From: CAZAYB01 sp964489215
GTDB lineage: Bacteria > Planctomycetota > Phycisphaerae > Sedimentisphaerales > Anaerohalosphaeraceae
Direction of reading: 5' to 3'
Assembly: GCA_964489215.1 (NCBI GenBank)
Contig: CAZAYB010000002.1
Span: 1-34,603 of the forward strand
Length of the DNA: 34,603 nt
The notes under the pieces were generated by a model. That model did not search any database. It saw nothing but the letters and a program-made list of their open reading frames with translations, and was not told the origin of the DNA. This document shows, piece by piece, positions 25,247 to 32,844 of this stretch; position 1 is the stretch's first letter, and the number at the start of each line of letters is the position of its first letter. Both the position numbers and the translations under genes were made by a program.

Positions 25247-26413
25247 TTACAAATATTTATGCAGTTCATCGATCATTGCCATAAAATTATCATACCTTGT
25301 TCCCACCGCTACTGAATGGCTCGTTCCGAAAATGAATCTTCCCTTCGGAGCCAGCTCGTTCATAACCCGCCTTACATCTTTACGAACATCCTGCATGGTT
25401 CCCTCAATGAGTTTTTCTACTTTGACCCCGCCCCATACAACAAATCTGTCGCTATACTTTTTGTGTACTTCCATTATATCCATGCCTGCTGTTTCCTGAA
25501 CTGACTGGTAACAATCAATACCCGCCAAGGCCATGATGTCCAGCAGCAGCCAGTTGTTACCGCACATATGCTTGATAACTTTCTGTCCAAGACCTTTTAC
25601 ATTTGCTATCCTCTGTTTGAAGCCCTCGATGAAAAACTCTTTATACATTTTTGGATTCATCATCGGGCCGGCTTGAAATGCAAGGTCGGTTCCCCATAAA
25701 ACCCCCGATTGTCCCGGCCGAACGTAAAACTTATCAAGCAGATTGGCCTTGGCTACAAGTGACTCATATACTTTTTTAACCTCATCTGGCCTGGTTGCAA
25801 GCTCCATTAAACCGTTTTCCATTCCGCCGGGCAGATACCAAGCCAGCTCGTCAGCGCTTGGCCCAAGCACAAAACGATTCTGTGAAAAGCGTTCTAATAA
25901 TGCATCGACTGCCTCGAAGATACTTTCATCAGGCCTTAAAGGCTTTCCATCCCATAACTCTTTTTCCAGATCAAAACCTCGGACATGAAAAGATTCATCC
26001 TTAACCAGCGTTATATCTTTTGTGATGGGTGAATATTTATATACTCTTCCATAGCTGTCAGCCCATGTGCTTTCATCTACCTGTTCGGGAGATTCCGGAC
26101 AGTAATCAGCCGGGGGGCAAAGCCCAGCAGCTTCATTAGATACCGGTATAATATCGATGAAATCCAGTTTTTCATAAAGTTCAATCCCGTCTTGTATCCA
26201 GCTTTGTACGACTTCATCTCGCCTGCCCTGCCAAAAGGCTATCTGAGATTTAGCTTTTGCGCGCCAGTAAGTAGGTCTGCCGAGAATTCCCTGGGCTGTG
26301 TCTGAGTCAATTGCAAAAAAACCAACAACCGCACGATCCGGTATTTCGCCGTTGAAGATATTTTCAACTCTTGTTCTTGAGCTTAACAAACCGACGTTTT
26401 TTTTTGTATTCAC
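25247..26413 (-). CDS. UroD/MtaA-superfamily protein (paralogue 4 of 4, first of the tandem)
   Basis: The 388-residue protein starts with GTG, with AAGG about 13 bases upstream. It shows TRVENIFNGEIPDRAVV at the start, a mid-protein LGPSADELAWYLPGGMENGLM, GTDLAFQAGPMMNPKMY, and VIKHMCGNNWLLLDIM with His282 and Cys284. The C-terminal FIFGTSHSVAVGTRYDNF places His366 at the third ligand position, as in paralogue 2. It is the first gene after the 130-base gap that follows sialidase 2, so it may have its own promoter or operator. It lacks the porphyrin-binding motif of true UroD. Confidence 0.83.
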   Translation of the reverse strand: MNTKKNVGLLSSRTRVENIFNGEIPDRAVVGFFAIDSDTAQGILGRPTYWRAKAKSQIAFWQGRRDEVVQSWIQDGIELYEKLDFIDIIPVSNEAAGLCPPADYCPESPEQVDESTWADSYGRVYKYSPITKDITLVKDESFHVRGFDLEKELWDGKPLRPDESIFEAVDALLERFSQNRFVLGPSADELAWYLPGGMENGLMELATRPDEVKKVYESLVAKANLLDKFYVRPGQSGVLWGTDLAFQAGPMMNPKMYKEFFIEGFKQRIANVKGLGQKVIKHMCGNNWLLLDIMALAGIDCYQSVQETAGMDIMEVHKKYSDRFVVWGGVKVEKLIEGTMQDVRKDVRRVMNELAPKGRFIFGTSHSVAVGTRYDNFMAMIDELHKYL

Positions 26414-26494
26414 AATTACTAAACCTTAAAAATCTCAACAGGATCTCTAAAAAGAAATTATCAGAGCTTCCTTGATTGAATATTACTGAAAACG

Positions 26495-26527
26495 GTTGCT
26501 ATGTTTACATAAAAAAATGTTGCTATG
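26495..26527 (-). repeat. Pair of 9-bp direct repeats upstream of the UroD-like gene cluster
   Basis: GTTGCTATG (plus strand) occurs at 26495-26503 and 26519-26527, a period of 24 bases. They lie in the longest gap inside the sialic acid locus (26414-26543), 82 bases or more before the first UroD-like start. Between them lies ATGTTTACAT, with 4-base inverted arms. This could be a regulator site that separates control of the UroD-symporter half from the sialidase half. The role is inferred. Confidence 0.35.
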
Positions 26528-26543
26528 GACGATAGCCTGCCTG

Positions 26544-27722
26544 TTATTTTTTGATTTTGATTTTTCCGCTGGTAAGCCAGTCAATATCAAAAATCGCCAG
26601 GGTTATTGTTTCATAAGGCATTTTTCTGCCAGCTTCATAAAAACACGCTATTTTGCCGTTGGGTAAAACTGATAAACATGAATAAGCTGAAGGGCCTGGG
26701 TGAATACTCTTTGATAGGGGCCAGGTTTTGCCTTCGTCAGCGCTTAACTTTACAGTCATATTAATTCTTTTGGCATTGTTATCCGGATTTGAAAAAAGAA
26801 GTATGCTTTCGTTAATGAATTTATTAGGAGAATATCTGATAATACTGGCCTGACATCTCGGCTCCTGAAGATTGGATTCATAAGCAACATATGGCCAGGT
26901 CTCGCCGCCGTCGGTGCTGAAAGCCAGGCCGCGGGTGCCCCTGTATAGATGGTTTCGGAGGTTCATCATCAATTTGCCGTCGATAAGTTCCACAACCTGA
27001 TTTTCATTCAACCCCGGCAATATAGGGTCGCTGTACTTCCATGTCTTTCCGTGGTCGTCACTGTATATTGCGTGCGCCCCGTATTTCTGGTCGGGTGCGT
27101 ATTCCGGGAACGAATGGTCGCAGGGCATTATCAGTCTGCCCTTTTTAGGCCCTTTCTTAAGCTGTATCCCTACCCCCGGGCCGGTTGCGTACCACCGCCA
27201 GTGCGGAGCCTTGGCATCTTCAGTTATTTCAACGGGTTTTGTCCAGCTCTTACCGTCATCATTTGACTTTAAATAGAAAACCCTGCGTGTATCTTTTCCG
27301 GTTTTTGTAAGAATGTGTTTTTCGGTATCAGCCCCGTTATTCCATGTGGAAAAAAGAAAAACTGTGTCCGTCTCACTGTCTATGACCATACATGGATTGC
27401 CGCAGGTGTTATTGCCGTCATTCCATATAACCTTCTGCTTAGACCATGTTCTGGCTCCGTCAACTGAACGTTTTATCAGCAAGTCAATATCACCGTTATC
27501 TTTTCGGCTGTTTTTTCTTCCTTCGCAAACAGCCAGTATCGTGCCTTCAGGAGTAACAATTATTGAGGGGATTCTGTAAGTGTCGTATCCCCTTTTTCCA
27601 CTGACAAACAATTTTTGGTATGATACAGGACTGTATGATTTTGCTGTTAATTGATTTGAAACAGAGCAGGTTAATAATAATAGGAATAAAGCGGTTTTAA
27701 TTGTGATGCTATGAAATCTCAT
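26544..27722 (-). CDS. Secreted exo-alpha-sialidase (GH33), single domain
   Basis: The enzyme cleaves terminal sialic acids from glycans. The 392-residue protein has a signal peptide (about 9-28) and a six-bladed sialidase fold. Key residues visible are Arg50 in YRIP, EGRKNSRKDNGDID (region of the catalytic Asp), EPRCQAS, Arg319, the nucleophile candidate Tyr347 in SAYSCL and its Glu363 partner in FYEAG. Five Asp boxes are present, including SVDGARTW, SDDHGKTW, STDGGETW and SADEGKTW. There is no carbohydrate-binding or anchor domain. The ATG overlaps the lyase stop by 14 bases and has AGGAG upstream, so the two are translationally coupled. It is a close paralogue of the sialidase two genes upstream. 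Confidence 0.94.
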   Translation of the reverse strand: MRFHSITIKTALFLLLLTCSVSNQLTAKSYSPVSYQKLFVSGKRGYDTYRIPSIIVTPEGTILAVCEGRKNSRKDNGDIDLLIKRSVDGARTWSKQKVIWNDGNNTCGNPCMVIDSETDTVFLFSTWNNGADTEKHILTKTGKDTRRVFYLKSNDDGKSWTKPVEITEDAKAPHWRWYATGPGVGIQLKKGPKKGRLIMPCDHSFPEYAPDQKYGAHAIYSDDHGKTWKYSDPILPGLNENQVVELIDGKLMMNLRNHLYRGTRGLAFSTDGGETWPYVAYESNLQEPRCQASIIRYSPNKFINESILLFSNPDNNAKRINMTVKLSADEGKTWPLSKSIHPGPSAYSCLSVLPNGKIACFYEAGRKMPYETITLAIFDIDWLTSGKIKIKK

Positions 27723-28635
27723 TCAAAACTCCTTTTGATATATCAATTATCTCAAGATTGTCGATTAATTTTTTCGACTCTTGTGAAATTTCGTTAAGGG
27801 GTGCCAGCGGCTTACCATTGCCTATATTTTGAGTTGACAAAGCATACATAACGCCCGCAATCCAATTTTCCGACTGAACAATCATTATATCTCTGATATG
27901 ATCGATGCGTTTTTGAGCATCTTGCAGGATTTTTTTATCTCTGTTTTGCGAGGCGTTCCAGGCAGTTACAAAAGTTGACGGTTCATAATTCGCACAAACA
28001 GGTACGATGCCGCCTGCTCCGTTTAAAAGTGCCCATTCGATATCCGGCTCATTGCCCTGAAGGATATCAATGTCGTAAGGCTGCAATATTTTCATGGCTG
28101 ACTGGAAATAATCCCTGTCGCCGCTGCTTTCCTTCATAGCATTGAACCATCCGGACCGGCCCATTTTTTCGATTACCGACAGCGGGATTCGGCTATTGGT
28201 GCACGACGGAATATTATAAACAACCATATCCATATCAGTTGCCTGCCTGCAGATATCAAAGTGTCTTAAAAACTGATCGTCCCGGTTCAAAGTAATATAA
28301 TAAGTCGGAGTTACTGCTATATGTTTGAACCCTGTCTTTTCGAGTATCTTTATCTTCTCAACAGCGATTCTGGATGAAGTGCATATAACCCCGCCCAGAA
28401 GCAATACTTCGGAGTCTGTTTCCTGACGTGCCGTTTCCATTGCTATCTGCCATTGACGGTCTGTGAGCAAAGGTCCCATGCCAGAGGATCCCCCAATAAA
28501 TACACCATCGACGCCTGAGTTAATACAATGTCTTATCACTTTTTTAAGTGACAACTTATCCACGTTGCCATCTTCATTAACAGGAGTAATAAGCGGAACG
28601 ATTACCCCTTTCGCTGTGGGTAGAGCAGTATTCAT
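27709..28635 (-). CDS. nanA: N-acetylneuraminate lyase-type aldolase (DHDPS/NAL family)
   Basis: The family forms a Schiff base with pyruvate. In this context it should split N-acetylneuraminate into pyruvate and N-acetylmannosamine. The 308-residue protein shows VPLITPVNEDGNVD at the start, the binding loop GGSSGMGP (48-55), Tyr140 in VVYNIP and the catalytic Lys168 in NAMKESSGD. The loop differs from the usual GSTGE: Glu is replaced by Met. The assignment to lyase rather than dihydrodipicolinate synthase rests mainly on its place between two sialidase genes. I chose the ATG at 28635, with AAAAGGA upstream, over an earlier one that overlaps the previous gene. Confidence 0.85.
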   Translation of the reverse strand: MNTALPTAKGVIVPLITPVNEDGNVDKLSLKKVIRHCINSGVDGVFIGGSSGMGPLLTDRQWQIAMETARQETDSEVLLLGGVICTSSRIAVEKIKILEKTGFKHIAVTPTYYITLNRDDQFLRHFDICRQATDMDMVVYNIPSCTNSRIPLSVIEKMGRSGWFNAMKESSGDRDYFQSAMKILQPYDIDILQGNEPDIEWALLNGAGGIVPVCANYEPSTFVTAWNASQNRDKKILQDAQKRIDHIRDIMIVQSENWIAGVMYALSTQNIGNGKPLAPLNEISQESKKLIDNLEIIDISKGVLNEIS

Positions 28636-28648
28636 AAAATAATTCCTT

Positions 28649-30487
28649 TTACAGATTTTCAAGCCAGTTTGAACTTATAATCACAAGATCTCTGATATCA
28701 ACGATTTTGTCAAGATTCAGGTCGCCGTCATAAGCTGTCAGCACATCGTCAATGCCGCCCCGAATAATTTCAACTTTGTCGATGTCTCCTTTGAAGGACC
28801 GAAGCCCTCCGTTAAAACAGCCTACCATTAGATTGTTGTTATTTGCGAAACTGTGAAGAGTAGTATCCAGAGCCTCTCCTGCTGATTCGCCGTCAAGCAT
28901 CATATGAAGTTTATTTTTTTGGGTATCACGGATTACCACCAGCTGATGCCATTTCCCGTCTGAAACGAACTTATCGCCGTAGAGTGACACCCCTGTGTAT
29001 CCGTCTTCGATAAACATTCTAGCCCTTCCGTCCTGAATACGCATCCACCATGACGGAACATTTGGGCCAACGTCTTTGGAAACAAGAGCGCCTGCTTCGG
29101 CAGTCCCCCCGCTGGCATGCTCATTAGTCCTGAATATCACTCTTATAATAAAATTCATATCAGAATCGAAGTCCAGTAAATCTCTGCTGTCATCGTCATC
29201 AAGAGCTATTCCTTTTCCGGAGCCTGAGAACCTGACCGCAGCGGTGCCGTTATATTTTTCGCTCCCTGCTGCCACATCGAAGGCTTCTTCACAGGTCGCA
29301 TCAAGTCCGTACCCGGCTTTGTCTTTTACAGCGCCGGGAGTCGTCGGCATTGACTGGCCTGGTGAGAACTCCTCAAAATCCCAAACCAGAATGGACTTTT
29401 CGTTAATCCATTCCGGAGAAAACTTTGCGAAGGTTATCCTGTGATAAGGCCAGCCGTCACCGTTTTCATATAACAGTGCCAGATCGCCTGTGCTTAAGCT
29501 TGCCAGGCTCGAGTATGCCGAACTGTCGGGATAAATCAATTTACTTTCTTCGAATGACTGTCCATTACTGTGGGATATTTTTACGGTCATTCTTATTCTG
29601 GAAGTATTTGCGGGATTGGAAAAGACCACCAGATTTTCGCCTGTCGACGGAACTTGATGAGTGATCATGCTTGCCTGGCAAACCGGACCAACCAGATCAT
29701 TCCTGACGATAAGATTTGACCAGCTTTGACCATAATTATAACTGAAACATGCAATTCTCCTGTTATACTGCTTGTATGAGCCGGTCGGGCGGTCATTCCT
29801 CATCAGCGAAAAATTGGTTACCTCAGCCACAGTTGCCTCGCTTGAACCGTAGGGCAGGGAACCGCTTTGTGACCATGTCAGGCCGTGGTCGTCGCTTTGA
29901 ATATTTCTGCCTATGGCCGGTACGATAAGTCTGCCTGCGTAAGGCCCATGCTTAAGCTGAATGCCGTTTCCCGGTCCTGTCGCGTCCCATCGCGTATCCG
30001 CTGGCTGAACTTCATTGAATCTGTTTACAGGAGCGGTCCACGTTGCCCCGTTGTCGTCACTGTAGCATGACCATATTGTTCGAACTCCGTCACTTGTTCC
30101 GTCTGCAATTTCTCTCTGAGTATCCTGTCCTAAGTTATGCGTACTGAACAGCCATACTCTGCCGTTGGAGCTGTCAATCAGCAGCGTAGGATTTCCGCAT
30201 GTGTTAGGCCCGTCGTCCCAGATTATCTGTAAAGGTTGCCAGGTCAGCCCTCCGTCAAAACTGCGTCTTAGTACCGTGTCGATATCACCGGTATCGGAAC
30301 TGCTGTTTTTTCTTCCTTCACAGACCGCCAATATAGTGCCGTCCGGTGCCTGTATCATAGCCGGAATCCTGAATGTATTATATCCATTCATTCCCTGGTA
30401 AAAAGGAACATTCTCTAATAGAGGTCCTGCTTTTACAAAGCATACTAAAAGGACAAAGCCCAGACTGTACAAAAAATATTTTTTCAT
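28649..30487 (-). CDS. Secreted sialidase with LamG domain and C-terminal dockerin-like tag
   Basis: The 612-residue protein has a signal peptide (MKKYFLYSLGFVLLVCFVKA), a GH33 sialidase domain at about 22-360, a LamG/concanavalin-like domain at about 366-580 and a terminal GDLNLDKIVDIRDL plus SNWLENL. Catalytic features are Arg40 in FRIP, EGRKNSSSDTGDID, VCQAS, Arg297, Tyr325 in SAYSSL and Glu341 in LYENG. Asp boxes include SFDGGLTW and SDDNGATW; later ones are degenerate (HSNGQSF). The tail has one EF-hand-like calcium loop, half of a classical dockerin. I chose ATG 30487, with AAGGA upstream, over a longer frame. The lyase gene follows after 13 bases. Confidence 0.93.
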   Translation of the reverse strand: MKKYFLYSLGFVLLVCFVKAGPLLENVPFYQGMNGYNTFRIPAMIQAPDGTILAVCEGRKNSSSDTGDIDTVLRRSFDGGLTWQPLQIIWDDGPNTCGNPTLLIDSSNGRVWLFSTHNLGQDTQREIADGTSDGVRTIWSCYSDDNGATWTAPVNRFNEVQPADTRWDATGPGNGIQLKHGPYAGRLIVPAIGRNIQSDDHGLTWSQSGSLPYGSSEATVAEVTNFSLMRNDRPTGSYKQYNRRIACFSYNYGQSWSNLIVRNDLVGPVCQASMITHQVPSTGENLVVFSNPANTSRIRMTVKISHSNGQSFEESKLIYPDSSAYSSLASLSTGDLALLYENGDGWPYHRITFAKFSPEWINEKSILVWDFEEFSPGQSMPTTPGAVKDKAGYGLDATCEEAFDVAAGSEKYNGTAAVRFSGSGKGIALDDDDSRDLLDFDSDMNFIIRVIFRTNEHASGGTAEAGALVSKDVGPNVPSWWMRIQDGRARMFIEDGYTGVSLYGDKFVSDGKWHQLVVIRDTQKNKLHMMLDGESAGEALDTTLHSFANNNNLMVGCFNGGLRSFKGDIDKVEIIRGGIDDVLTAYDGDLNLDKIVDIRDLVIISSNWLENL

Positions 30488-30498
30488 GATAATCCTTA

Positions 30499-30532
30499 TA
30501 AAACTGGGCAGGCAAAATAAATTTACCTGCCC
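30499..30532 (-). terminator. Terminator or attenuator hairpin between the LamG and sialidase genes
   Basis: On the minus strand an 11-base-pair stem forms between 30532-30522 and 30516-30506 around a 5-base loop. One pair (30525 with 30513) is a G-U wobble in minus-strand RNA but a C-A mismatch in plus-strand RNA, so the structure fits transcription in the gene direction. AGTTTTA follows. The sialidase ribosome binding site starts only a few bases further on. Because the T-run is short, partial termination giving lower expression of downstream genes is likely. Confidence 0.62.
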
Positions 30533-30558
30533 ATTTAACAACAATAATCAAATTGACA

Positions 30559-32808
30559 TTACAAACCGCTTTCCAGCCAGTTTTCCGCCAGTGCAGCAAA
30601 ATCTGCTACATTTATGACGCAGTCCTTGGTCAGGTCGCCATCGATTACCTCGATCGAACAGGACTGTGTTTCGAAGGACCAGACTGGGCCTTTTCTCGAA
30701 AATGCTCCGCCGGTGTCTGAGCCTTCGGTATCAACACGCCAGTAGTAAGTCGTGTTGTAGAGCAGGTCGGAAACGCTGACACTCCCGCCTGTTGCTGCAA
30801 AAGATGCAACGACGTTCTGCATGTAGGGATCTGTCGCGAATACAACAGTTTCCGAATCAATTGTCGCATCGGGGACAGCGGTCCAGCTGAATGTGAACGT
30901 TGACGGAATACCTGTAGCTGTATCAACCGGGACGGGGTTTGAAACCGTACCGACTGACTGAACAAATTCTGCTGGTTCAAGAGCATCCCTCGTTACCTTG
31001 ACAAAATCTATATTACCTTCGAAATTACGCGATTCGTAACCATCGAAACCTGCGACAACGGTCTTGCCGGTCGGTACAAGGTCTTCGTCGACAGCGTCAT
31101 CAGCTTCAGCGTCGAGAACGTAGTCCACGTAAAGTCTGACTTTACCTGCTGCGGTATCTCTTACAGCTGCAACATGATGCCACTGACCGTCATAAACACC
31201 GGTAACACCTGTAACACTGGTAATATCATCGGCATCCTGCATCCAAAGCCTGATAACACCGGTTGAGCTGTTTGCCCTGAACCAGTACTGAGGAAGGCCC
31301 ACGCCGTACCAGTAATTGTCCTCGGATGACTGCAGTGTTGAGATAATCGCGTTGTTGTCGCTTTCGCCCAGCGGGAACTTTACCACAGCTTCAAAAGTGA
31401 TATCGCCGTTGGCGGGTATGGCCAGCTTGCTGCCTGCGATATCAGAACCGTTAAAGACAAATCCAGGCTCGAGGGCGAGCTGATTGTCGGCGAAAGATTC
31501 GAAAGAAGCGTTTGAGCCGTAAGCGGCATAAGGATTACCGTAAAGTGCCTCGTTGTCAACTTCTTCGACTTCAACTGCATAAAGGTCGCGGTTATTTCCA
31601 CTGGAGTCGATTATCTGGTCGCCCAGGGCTATTCCGGTTCCCGGAGCACTGTCATCAAATTCCCACAGAGCTGCTACAGTTGAACTTTCTACGGTTGAGA
31701 ATGACCAGACTTTTCCTTCACGAAATTCCGGATTGCCCAGCTCTGTGCCCTGGCTGTCAACACGCCAGAAGTAGGTTCGGGCATTTGCCAGACCTGTTAC
31801 GCTTGTGCTGTTTCCCGATATGGAGTTTTTGACCGTAACCACGTTAGTCATTTCCGGGTTGGTAGCTACCGTAACGGTATGAACGTTCAAAGTGAAGTTC
31901 GGGTCCGCAATAGGTGTCCAGCTAAGAGCAACTGATGCGGTCGGCTGATCGAGAGCGTCATCGGCAGGACTCGGATCGGTAGGCAATGGCTTTGAGACAG
32001 GCTGAACGAACTGCGAAGGAGCAAGAGCCTCGTCGCTTATACGCATAAAGTCCATGCTGCCTACAAAGCTTCGGTTCGTATAAGGCTTGTTCCAACCTCC
32101 GATACCCCATTCAACGCCGGGATCAAGTACACCCGTAATGTCCGCTACCTCGGCGACAAGGATATAATCGACATACATTTTCAGTTTGCTGGTGCCGGTG
32201 TCACGAACAATTGCCCAGTGATGCCAGTTACCATCGTAAAGATTAGGAACGATAGAGCCTCCCGGTGCCGTTGAACCTGGTGCAATATTGAAAGAAGAAA
32301 CTGCTCCCACGTCGTCTTTAAGATAGAACTGTAAATTGTTAGAGTTCCTTACACGCCACCATATCTGTGTTCCCGTGTCAGGGTTTATGGAGCCAAGAGG
32401 AGCGCAAAACAAATTCTGATCATCGTTTCTTGTTGGAAAACGAACCAGGCACTCCATTGTAAAACTGTCAAAAACCCCGAAGCTCATCTGACTTCCTGCA
32501 ACTGGCCCGCCGTCACCGAAATCATAGCCCGGCTCAAAGAAAAGGCGGTTCTCATCAACCGTAAAGCCCATTGCAGCACCTGTACCATAGTCCGGGTTAG
32601 GTTCGACAAAAGTCGTCTCACCCTCTGTGCCGAGATCGACATACAGGTCTCTGCCGTTTCCGCTGCTGTCGACAATCCTTTGTCCCAGCTGCGTTACTGA
32701 GCCCGGTGCCTCATCATTAAATTCCCAGTAGGCCAGCGTACCGGCCGAAGCACTGATCGTCCATGTCAGTGCCAAACAAATTACATAAAACACCCTTGAA
32801 TACTTCAT
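30559..32808 (-). CDS. Secreted double LamG/Fn3-like protein with dockerin-like C-terminus
   Basis: The 749-residue protein has a signal peptide (VFYVICLALTWTISASA) and an internal duplication. Unit 1 is a LamG domain (about 23-270, opening LAYWEFNDEAPG) plus an Fn3-like module (about 280-370, YFWRVDSQGTELG). Unit 2 repeats this (about 378-620, opening ALWEFDDSAPG, then about 628-718, YYWRVDTEGSDTGG). The end is GDLTKDCVINVADFAALAENWL, a single calcium-loop tag like that of the sialidase downstream. No catalytic domain is visible, so it probably binds glycans or structures the cell surface. A strong GGAGG before ATG 32808 decides the start. It is probably the most strongly translated gene of the locus. 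Confidence 0.9.
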   Translation of the reverse strand: MKYSRVFYVICLALTWTISASAGTLAYWEFNDEAPGSVTQLGQRIVDSSGNGRDLYVDLGTEGETTFVEPNPDYGTGAAMGFTVDENRLFFEPGYDFGDGGPVAGSQMSFGVFDSFTMECLVRFPTRNDDQNLFCAPLGSINPDTGTQIWWRVRNSNNLQFYLKDDVGAVSSFNIAPGSTAPGGSIVPNLYDGNWHHWAIVRDTGTSKLKMYVDYILVAEVADITGVLDPGVEWGIGGWNKPYTNRSFVGSMDFMRISDEALAPSQFVQPVSKPLPTDPSPADDALDQPTASVALSWTPIADPNFTLNVHTVTVATNPEMTNVVTVKNSISGNSTSVTGLANARTYFWRVDSQGTELGNPEFREGKVWSFSTVESSTVAALWEFDDSAPGTGIALGDQIIDSSGNNRDLYAVEVEEVDNEALYGNPYAAYGSNASFESFADNQLALEPGFVFNGSDIAGSKLAIPANGDITFEAVVKFPLGESDNNAIISTLQSSEDNYWYGVGLPQYWFRANSSTGVIRLWMQDADDITSVTGVTGVYDGQWHHVAAVRDTAAGKVRLYVDYVLDAEADDAVDEDLVPTGKTVVAGFDGYESRNFEGNIDFVKVTRDALEPAEFVQSVGTVSNPVPVDTATGIPSTFTFSWTAVPDATIDSETVVFATDPYMQNVVASFAATGGSVSVSDLLYNTTYYWRVDTEGSDTGGAFSRKGPVWSFETQSCSIEVIDGDLTKDCVINVADFAALAENWLESGL

Positions 32809-32844
32809 TTTAACCTCCATTAAATTAATAAAATATTTTTTACA

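Noticed and set aside
21968..26413. Heme biosynthesis hemE genes
   Set aside because: All four lack the N-terminal MRQAGR-type porphyrin-binding motif, are mutually divergent and sit in a sugar operon. They carry the His-x-Cys motif of the MtaA-like branch.
28649..32808. Cellulosomal dockerins
   Set aside because: Only one calcium loop is present in each tail and no cohesin or scaffoldin is seen in the window.
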